In this document: in pieces, positions 7,003-11,159 of the stretch | Layout: each line of letters starts with the position of its first letter | Numbering within the stretch: the first letter of the stretch is position 1 | From: DAOUMU01 sp034409055 | GTDB lineage: Bacteria > Chloroflexota > Anaerolineae > 4572-78 > J111 | NCBI GenBank assembly: GCA_034409055.1 | Contig: DAOUMU010000259.1 | Location: forward strand, 1 to 11,159 | Length of the DNA stretch: 11,159 bases | Direction of reading: 5' to 3' | Notes under the pieces: model-generated | The model's input: only the letters and a program-made list of their open reading frames with translations | Told to the model about the DNA's origin: nothing | The model's database searches: none | Made by a program: the position numbers and the translations under genes

Positions 7003-8094
7003 ATGATCAATCTCACCGCCCATCATCTGCGCTTTACCCTAAAAGCGGAAACAACCATCGAATTGAACGAACAGCCGGGCAGCGCCCTGCGGGGAATGTT
7101 GTTCAACAGTCTGCGCGGACCTCGTCACAACCCGGCCCTGGGCTTCTGCACCCAGCGGCATCTCAAAACCTGTGCCGAGTGTCCTTTGCTGGCGGTTTGT
7201 CCCGTGGCCAGCCTGGTAGCGACCATGAATCCCCAGGCCGACCGGGGCCGGGATGTGCCCCGGCCCTATGCCATTGTGCCGCCCTCTTCCGGCAAAACTC
7301 GCTACGAAGCAGGCGAACGGCTCTCCTTTGGCCTGACCCTCTTCGGCAATGCCCTGAACCTGTTTCCTTACATCGTGATGGCCCTGCGCCAGGCCGGGCC
7401 GGGGGGACTGGGCAAGCGACTGCCTCGACCCGAGGCCAAAGAGCGACACCGGCGCGGGCGCTTTGCCGTACAATCGGCCCAGGCCATCAACCTGCTCACC
7501 GGCGAGGTGCAAGACATTTTGGAACCGGACAACACCGTGGTGCAGCGGCCCGACCTGCCGGTGACCCAGGCCCAAATTGAGGAGATGAGCCGGCGACTGC
7601 TCAACCTGGAACTCAACAATTCGGCCAATGGGCATCACCCCACCTCAACCTACCAGGGTGGGGCTATCGAGGGTCCCCTTGAGATAACCTTACATTTCAA
7701 AACACCCACCCGCATCATTGACCAACAGCAGTTGCTCAAAGAACCTCACTTTAGCCCCATCTTTCACCGGCTGCTGGACCGGTTGATCCTGTTGGACCGG
7801 GAGTATAGTGGTGAAGTATCCGCCAACCCGCCCGAAACCCTTGATAAAGACCGGTTGCTGGGCTTGAGCGATCAGGTTGTGTTGGTCAAAAATGAAATCC
7901 GCTGGCTGGAGGTTTGGAGTTATTCGGCCCGGCAACAGAAACAGACACCGATCAGCGGCTTTGTAGGCCAGGCCGGCTATTGTGCCACTCGTCAAGTATG
8001 GGCACAGTTGTTGCCTTATTTACTCTGGGGCAGTGTGATCCACGTGGGGAAGAACGCGGTCAAGGGGGATGGGGTTATTGAAGTTGTTAGTTGA
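7003..8094 (+). CDS. cas6: CRISPR pre-crRNA endoribonuclease Cas6
   Basis: This 363-residue RAMP endonuclease would cut pre-crRNA in the CRISPR repeat and stay bound to the 3' hairpin. The C-terminal glycine-rich loop IHVGKNAVKGDGVIEV is the classic Cas6 signature. A cysteine cluster, C49-x7-C57-x2-C60-x5-C66, matches the cysteine-rich insert of the larger Cas6 (PF10040-type) proteins and may bind a metal. AAAAGGA lies upstream of the ATG. The last three codons before the stop and the TGA itself (8083-8094) are made of heptamer repeat array B, so the array has entered the end of the gene. The catalytic histidine cannot be fixed with confidence from sequence alone. Confidence 0.9.
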   Translation: MINLTAHHLRFTLKAETTIELNEQPGSALRGMLFNSLRGPRHNPALGFCTQRHLKTCAECPLLAVCPVASLVATMNPQADRGRDVPRPYAIVPPSSGKTRYEAGERLSFGLTLFGNALNLFPYIVMALRQAGPGGLGKRLPRPEAKERHRRGRFAVQSAQAINLLTGEVQDILEPDNTVVQRPDLPVTQAQIEEMSRRLLNLELNNSANGHHPTSTYQGGAIEGPLEITLHFKTPTRIIDQQQLLKEPHFSPIFHRLLDRLILLDREYSGEVSANPPETLDKDRLLGLSDQVVLVKNEIRWLEVWSYSARQQKQTPISGFVGQAGYCATRQVWAQLLPYLLWGSVIHVGKNAVKGDGVIEVVS

Positions 8095-8163
8095 TAGTTG
8101 ATAGTTGTTGGTTGATAGTTGTTGGTTGTTGGTTGTTGGTTGGTTGTTAGTTGTTGGTGATTA
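8083..8163 (+). repeat. Heptamer array B (forward), cas6/four-helix junction
   Basis: GTTGTTA, GTTGATA, GTTGATA, GTTGTTG, GTTGATA and GTTGTTG three times run in strict 7-bp phase from 8083. A 4-nt slip (GTTG, 8139-8142) follows, then GTTGTTA, GTTGTTG and GTGATTA. Read as T(A/G)GTTG(A/T), the unit is a T-rich variant of the TAGYYGN unit seen in the other arrays. The cas6 stop TGA is in the second unit. Confidence 0.9.
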
Positions 8164-8188
8164 GCGGGAGTGGAAAGGAGTACTCTAG

Positions 8189-8560
8189 ATGAATCGGGGT
8201 GGTTCAAACAGCTATCGGGATTTGAGGGTATGGCAGCAATCAAAAAGTTTTGCGGTTAAGATTTATCAAGTGACTAATGCTTTTCCCCGACGGGAGCAGT
8301 ATAGTTTGACCGATCAAATCCGCCGTGCTGCTGTCTCTATTCCCTCTAATATCGCCGAAGGCCAGATTAGACAATCGCGTAAAGTTTTCGCCCGTCATCT
8401 GGATATTGCCCTTGGTTCAGCCGCCGAACTGGATACTCAACTGGAAATCGCCCTTGACGTTGGCTATCTAAAACCAGAAATTTATCAAGCATTATCTGGT
8501 GAACTTCAATCTATTATGAAAATGCTACGCGCTTTGATCAAAGCGATCAAACCAAACTAA
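8189..8560 (+). CDS. Four-helix-bundle protein (S23 / bAvd-like family)
   Basis: This 123-residue protein belongs to the four-helix-bundle family named after the 23S rRNA intervening-sequence protein and related to the accessory protein bAvd of diversity-generating retroelements. Signatures are SYRDLRVWQ (8-16), FPRREQYSLTDQIRRAAVSI (32-51), SNIAEG (53-58) and GSAAELDTQLEIA. Members form oligomeric barrels with a basic surface that can bind nucleic acid. The function of stand-alone copies is not established. AAGGAG at 8174-8179 supports the ATG. The gene splits cas6 from cas1, where no such gene is normally found. It lies between a forward heptamer array (8083-8163) and a reverse one (8556-8604), and its stop TAA is inside the latter. 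No reverse transcriptase or variable repeat is seen, so a DGR role is not supported. A second, broken copy lies at 10900. Confidence 0.9.
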   Translation: MNRGGSNSYRDLRVWQQSKSFAVKIYQVTNAFPRREQYSLTDQIRRAAVSIPSNIAEGQIRQSRKVFARHLDIALGSAAELDTQLEIALDVGYLKPEIYQALSGELQSIMKMLRALIKAIKPN

Positions 8561-8604
8561 CAACCAACAACCAGAAACCAACAACCAGAAACCAGAAACC
8601 AACA
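8556..8604 (-). repeat. Heptamer array C (reverse), four-helix/cas1 junction
   Basis: There are seven perfectly phased heptamers: ACTAACA, ACCAACA, ACCAGAA, ACCAACA, ACCAGAA, ACCAGAA and ACCAACA. On the minus strand these read TGTTGGT, TTCTGGT and similar, the same class as array B, so arrays B and C face each other around the four-helix gene. The four-helix stop TAA (8558-8560) is in the first unit. The cas1 Shine-Dalgarno GGAGG (8607-8611) follows. Confidence 0.88.
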
Positions 8605-8615
8605 TCGGAGGAACT

Positions 8616-9644
8616 ATGGCCATTGTAACTCATCTAATCGTCGAAGAGCGCGGTGCATTTGTCAGCAAGCGGCAAGGCCGGCTGTGTGTCAAAAAAGGCA
8701 AAGAGGTGTTGCAGCAAGCCCCGCTGATGCATCTGGAGCAGGTGATCGTCAGCGGCACAGCGGTCAGTTTCAGTGCCGATGCCGTGGCCGCCTGCACCGA
8801 GCAGGGGATTCCTATCCATTTTATCTCGTTTAACGGCACGCCCTATGCCAGCCTGTACTCGGCGGGGTTGACAGGTACGGTGCAAACACGGCGGGCGCAA
8901 ATAGCAGCTTATGAGGATCGACGGGGGGTCTGTCTGGCCCTGGCCATGGCCCAGGCCAAGATAAGGAATCAGGCTGCTTTGCTGCGCTACATGGCCAAAT
9001 ATCGTAAAGCAGTCCAGCCGGAGGTATACGAAGCACTACGGTTACTGGCCTTAGAAGTGGAAGATCATCTGGTTGAACTGGAAAAGCTGAAGGATCAACC
9101 GCACGTGGACCGGTTACGAACCAGTTTGCTGGGGTTAGAGGGCAGAGCTGCTCAGAAATATTGGCGGGGCATAAAACAGGCCGTCCAGGTCGGTCCGGAT
9201 TGGCCGGGCCGCAAAGGACGCGGCGCTAAAGATCCGGTCAACTCGGCCCTGAATTATGGCTACGGCATACTGTACGGCCAGATTGAACGGGCCATTGTGC
9301 TGGCCGGGTTAGACCCCTATGCCGGCTTTATCCACGCCGACCGGCCCGGCAAGCCCAGCCTGGTGCTGGATTTGATCGAAGAATTTCGCCAGCCGGTGGT
9401 TGACCGGACCGTGTTTGCTATGCTCAATAAAGGCACGGCCCTTAAGCTGGACGAGCAGGGACGCCTGACCGACGAAACTCGACAGGCTTTGATCGGTAAG
9501 ATATTAGAGCGGCTGGACAGGCCGGAAAAATATGGCGGCAAGAAGGTCCCGCTGCGGTTTATCATGCAAAGCCAGGCCCGGCACCTGGCCACCTTTGCGC
9601 GGGGAGATCGTGCCCAATACCGGGGTTTTGAGGTGAAATGGTAG
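8616..9644 (+). CDS. cas1: CRISPR-associated integrase Cas1
   Basis: This 342-residue protein is the spacer integrase, which forms a complex with Cas2 and joins protospacers to the leader end of the CRISPR array. The catalytic metal ligands are visible: E175 in LLGLEGRAAQKYW, H240 in GFIHADRPGKPS and D252 in LVLDLIEEFR. The N-terminal beta-domain (about 1-90) and the alpha-helical catalytic domain are both complete, and the length is normal. The start has GGAGG at 8607-8611, 4 nt before the ATG. The stop TAG (9642-9644) is in the first unit of a 139-bp heptamer array, so cas1 and cas2, which usually touch or overlap, are pushed 134 bp apart here. Confidence 0.96.
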   Translation: MAIVTHLIVEERGAFVSKRQGRLCVKKGKEVLQQAPLMHLEQVIVSGTAVSFSADAVAACTEQGIPIHFISFNGTPYASLYSAGLTGTVQTRRAQIAAYEDRRGVCLALAMAQAKIRNQAALLRYMAKYRKAVQPEVYEALRLLALEVEDHLVELEKLKDQPHVDRLRTSLLGLEGRAAQKYWRGIKQAVQVGPDWPGRKGRGAKDPVNSALNYGYGILYGQIERAIVLAGLDPYAGFIHADRPGKPSLVLDLIEEFRQPVVDRTVFAMLNKGTALKLDEQGRLTDETRQALIGKILERLDRPEKYGGKKVPLRFIMQSQARHLATFARGDRAQYRGFEVKW

Positions 9645-9778
9645 CTGGTAGTTGTTAGCCGTTAGCCGGTAGCCGTTAGCCGGTAGCTGGTAGTTGTTAG
9701 CTGGTAGCCGGTAGCCGTTAGCTGGTAGTCGGTAGTTGGTAGCCGGTAGCTGGTAGTTGGTAGTTGGTAGCTGGTACA
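9640..9778 (+). repeat. Heptamer array D (forward only), cas1/cas2 gap
   Basis: Nineteen uninterrupted heptamers of the form G(G/T)TAG(C/T)(T/C) run from 9640 to 9772 with no phase slip. A partial unit GGTACA then abuts the cas2 ATG at 9779. The first unit contains the cas1 stop TAG. All units have one orientation, so unlike arrays A, E and F it cannot form a long hairpin. The array fills the whole intergenic gap. Confidence 0.95.
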
Positions 9779-10024
9779 ATGATAGTTCTATTGATTTACG
9801 ACATATCTCACGATGGTACACGTAGCAAGGTGGCGGACCTATGCCTGGATTATGGTCTGGACCGGGTGCAGTATTCTGCCTTCGAAGGCCAACTCCGGCG
9901 TACCCACCAGGAAGAGTTGATGTTAAAGATTAAAAAAACATTGGGCAAACGTGAAGGCGATATCCGCCTGATCCCCATCTGTGAAAAAGATTGGGCCAAT
10001 CGCCTGGTAATAAATAGCAGTTAG
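9779..10024 (+). CDS. cas2: CRISPR-associated protein Cas2
   Basis: This 81-residue protein forms the dimer that bridges two Cas1 dimers in the integration complex. MIVLLIYDIS with D8 is the typical first beta strand of Cas2, and the ferredoxin-like pattern continues through LDRVQYSAFEGQL and DIRLIPICEKD. The ATG at 9779 is chosen over the upstream in-frame TTG at 9764 because that TTG lies in the repeat and would add residues before the conserved strand. No Shine-Dalgarno is visible: the start is preceded only by heptamer repeats. The last codons (AGC AGT TAG, 10016-10024) are also repeat-derived, so the C-terminal Ser-Ser and the stop come from array E. Confidence 0.93.
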   Translation: MIVLLIYDISHDGTRSKVADLCLDYGLDRVQYSAFEGQLRRTHQEELMLKIKKTLGKREGDIRLIPICEKDWANRLVINSS

Positions 10025-10146
10025 CCGGTAGCAGGTAGCAGTTAGCCGTTAGCTGGTAGTTGTTAGCTGATAGTTGCTAACCGCTAACCACTAACCACTA
10101 ACCGCTAACTGCTAACCACTAACCGCTAACTGCTAACCGCTAAAAA
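10015..10146 (+). repeat. Heptamer array E (forward then reverse), cas2/cas4 gap
   Basis: Eight forward heptamers (TAGCAGT, TAGCCGG, TAGCAGG, TAGCAGT, TAGCCGT, TAGCTGG, TAGTTGT, TAGCTGA) run from 10015 to 10070. A 6-nt TAGTTG (10071-10076) marks the switch. Nine reverse-type heptamers (CTAACCG, CTAACCA, CTAACTG) then run from 10077 to 10139, with a final CTAAAAA fading out before cas4. The phase is perfect. The two halves can pair imperfectly into a long hairpin. Confidence 0.95.
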
Positions 10147-10149
10147 CAA

Positions 10150-10740
10150 ATGACACTTTTTCGTGTAGTTGACCTAAAACAATATATTTACTGCCCTCGA
10201 CTGGTTTACTACCATCACTGTCTGCCAGATGTTCGACCGACGACCTATAAAATGGAAGCTGGCTTAGCCGCCCAAGATAAAGAAGAGCTTCGCGAGGCTC
10301 GACGCTCACTCCGGGTGTACGGTTTGAAACGAGGTGAGTGCGAAAGCAATGTGTATCTTGAGTCGGAAGCGTTGGGTCTGAAAGGGCAAGTCGATCTGAT
10401 GATCAAAACGGACGACAACCCGCTGGGGGAACCGGAGTTAATTCCGGTTGATTATAAGTTGTCCAGCCGCCGGCCAGGCTTGCACTTCAAGCTTCAATTG
10501 ATGGCCTATGGCTTACTGTTACAAGAGGCGTACAGGTTGCCGGTAAAACGCGGCTTTTTGTACGCTATTCCGCAACGTCGAGCGGTTGAGGTCGCTTTTA
10601 CCCCGGCCTTGCACAGTAAACTCAACCAGGCCCTGATTGAGATGCAAGAGATCGCGAACAAAGAGTTCATGCCGCTGCCCAGCAAGCAGCGAGCCAAATG
10701 TGAGGTTTGTGAGTTCCGGCGATTTTGCAATGATGTATAA
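10150..10740 (+). CDS. cas4: CRISPR-associated exonuclease Cas4
   Basis: This 196-residue RecB-family nuclease trims prespacers and checks the PAM together with Cas1-Cas2. C15 (YCPR) at the N-terminus and C184, C187 and C193 (CEVCEFRRFC) at the C-terminus form the four-cysteine iron-sulphur site. The nuclease core has D82 (GQVDLMI), D101 and K103 (VDYKLS), and the Q116-x3-Y120 motif (QLMAY). All are intact. The start is fixed: the heptamer array provides an in-frame TAA at 10141-10143, only two codons before the ATG. No Shine-Dalgarno is visible (the ATG follows AAAAACAA). Cas4 placed after cas2 is a less common order than cas4-cas1-cas2. Confidence 0.93.
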   Translation: MTLFRVVDLKQYIYCPRLVYYHHCLPDVRPTTYKMEAGLAAQDKEELREARRSLRVYGLKRGECESNVYLESEALGLKGQVDLMIKTDDNPLGEPELIPVDYKLSSRRPGLHFKLQLMAYGLLLQEAYRLPVKRGFLYAIPQRRAVEVAFTPALHSKLNQALIEMQEIANKEFMPLPSKQRAKCEVCEFRRFCNDV

Positions 10741-10744
10741 GAAG

Positions 10745-10883
10745 CAGTTGGTAGTTGGTAGCCGGTAGCTGTTAGCTGATAGCCGGTAGCTGTTAGCCGC
10801 TAATCACTAACCACTAACCGCTAACTGCTAATCACTAACCGCTAACTGCTAACTGCTAACTGCTAACGACTAACTGCTAACAA
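10745..10883 (+). repeat. Heptamer array F (forward then reverse), cas4/four-helix-2 gap
   Basis: CAGTTGG is followed by TAGTTGG, TAGCCGG, TAGCTGT, TAGCTGA, TAGCCGG and TAGCTGT. A 6-nt TAGCCG at 10794-10799 marks the switch, then eleven CTAAYYR-type heptamers (CTAATCA, CTAACCA, CTAACCG, CTAACTG, CTAACGA) and CTAACAA complete the array to 10883. The phase is perfect. It starts 4 nt after the cas4 stop. The Shine-Dalgarno-like GAGGAG for the next gene follows at about 10889-10894. Confidence 0.94.
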
Positions 10884-10899
10884 AAAACGAGGAGAAAAT

Positions 10900-11035
10900 A
10901 TGAACCAGTCTAAAATAAAAAGTTACCGCGATCTGACTGTGTGGCAGCGGGCTAAAGCTTTTGCGGTGCAAATTTACAAAGTAACAGATGAGTTTCCCAG
11001 GAAAGAACAATACAGCCTGACCGATCAAATTCGGG
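10900..11035 (+). pseudogene. Second four-helix-bundle gene, broken after about 45 codons
   Basis: The ATG at 10900, with GAGGAG upstream, begins a protein that matches the first 45 residues of the four-helix-bundle gene at 8189. By hand alignment 31 of 45 positions are identical, including SYRDL-VWQ, FPR-EQYSLTDQIR and the spacing between them. Homology stops exactly after DQIR, where the MITE-like element begins (11036). The frame then reads 30 unrelated residues to a TAG at 11122-11124. The conserved SNIAEG and second-half helices are missing, so the product should not fold normally. The remainder of the gene may lie beyond the window on the far side of the insertion. The upstream array F mirrors the array that precedes the intact copy. 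Confidence 0.8.
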
Positions 11036-11159
11036 TAGTGTCCCTCATATACGTGTATAGCGCAACTACCACCATATCTTGTGCTTTTGAGCGTCAAGTT
11101 AGGCAGTGCCACCGCTACATCTAGTAGCCTTTCGTCATACACGTAGTTCAGGGACACTA
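11036..11159. mobile_element. MITE-like element with terminal inverted repeats
   Basis: The segment begins TAGTGTCCCT and ends AGGGACACTA, exact inverse copies. The similarity extends inward: ACGTGTAT at 11051-11058 answers ATACACGT at 11137-11144, giving about 22 matches in 27 positions per end. At 124 bp it is too short for a transposase. The outer TA on both ends could be a TA target duplication, as for IS630/Tc1-like elements, but the right flank is outside the window. It interrupts the second four-helix-bundle gene. An alternative is that this is one boundary of a larger composite element. Confidence 0.72.

Noticed and set aside
7039..7638. Minus-strand 199-codon open frame opposite cas6
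   Set aside because: It lies opposite a confident Cas6 gene, shows no family motif or convincing ribosome binding site, and is a codon-bias shadow.
8189..8560. Diversity-generating retroelement based on the bAvd-like protein
   Set aside because: There is no reverse transcriptase, no template/variable repeat pair and no target gene in the window; the gene belongs to the broad four-helix-bundle family.
9764..9778. TTG start for Cas2 giving five extra residues
   Set aside because: The added codons are pure repeat sequence, and the conserved first beta strand begins at the ATG at 9779.
9640..10146. CRISPR array in the repeat-rich gaps next to cas1, cas2 and cas4
   Set aside because: The repeats are contiguous degenerate 7-mers with no constant 25-40-nt repeat and no unique spacers. 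No CRISPR array is present in this window.
10870..11157. Minus-strand 95-codon open frame across the end of the window
   Set aside because: It runs through the MITE-like element, the broken four-helix gene and the heptamers on the opposite strand, and matches no family I recognise; it is best explained as a chance frame.

Overview
The window is a nearly complete subtype I-B CRISPR-cas operon of the Cst/Dev ("Tneap/Myxan") branch, all on the + strand. The order is [5'-truncated Card1/Can2-like nuclease] - csx15 - cas8b1 (with a probable internal cas11) - cas7 - cas5 - cas3 - cas6 - [four-helix-bundle gene] - cas1 - cas2 - cas4 - [broken second four-helix-bundle gene]. No CRISPR repeat-spacer array is in the window. 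The combination of Cst1-type Cas8, DevR-type Cas7, Csx15 and S23/bAvd-like four-helix genes fits a Chloroflexota (Anaerolineae-like) or similar environmental bacterium. That assignment is an impression from the protein families, not proven by the sequence.

Layout: positions 1-1142 hold two genes normally tied to cyclic-oligoadenylate signalling of type III systems, although no cas10 is visible here. Positions 1205-6972 are the compact interference block (Cas8, Cas11, Cas7, Cas5, Cas3), with strong Shine-Dalgarno sites at every start. Cas6 follows at 7003-8094. Positions 8189-11035 are the adaptation block (cas1, cas2, cas4) interleaved with accessory four-helix-bundle genes. The last 124 bases are a MITE-like element with terminal inverted repeats.

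How the genes work together: Cas8, Cas11, Cas7, Cas5 and Cas6 would form the crRNA-guided Cascade surveillance complex. Cas6 processes pre-crRNA, and Cas3 unwinds and degrades the marked DNA. Cas1, Cas2 and Cas4 would select, trim and integrate new spacers.

The most unusual structure is a family of degenerate tandem heptamers (roughly TAGYYGN and its reverse complement) filling six intergenic gaps: csx15/cas8, cas6/four-helix, four-helix/cas1, cas1/cas2, cas2/cas4 and cas4/four-helix. Phasing is strict at 7 bp over long stretches. Three of the arrays switch orientation at a 6-nt unit (TAGYYG) followed by CTA. The arrays supply the stop codons of five of the six upstream genes. The intact four-helix-bundle gene sits between a forward and a reverse array, as if it were the cargo at such a switch point. 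I consider this repeat/four-helix-bundle association the best candidate here for an undescribed element.
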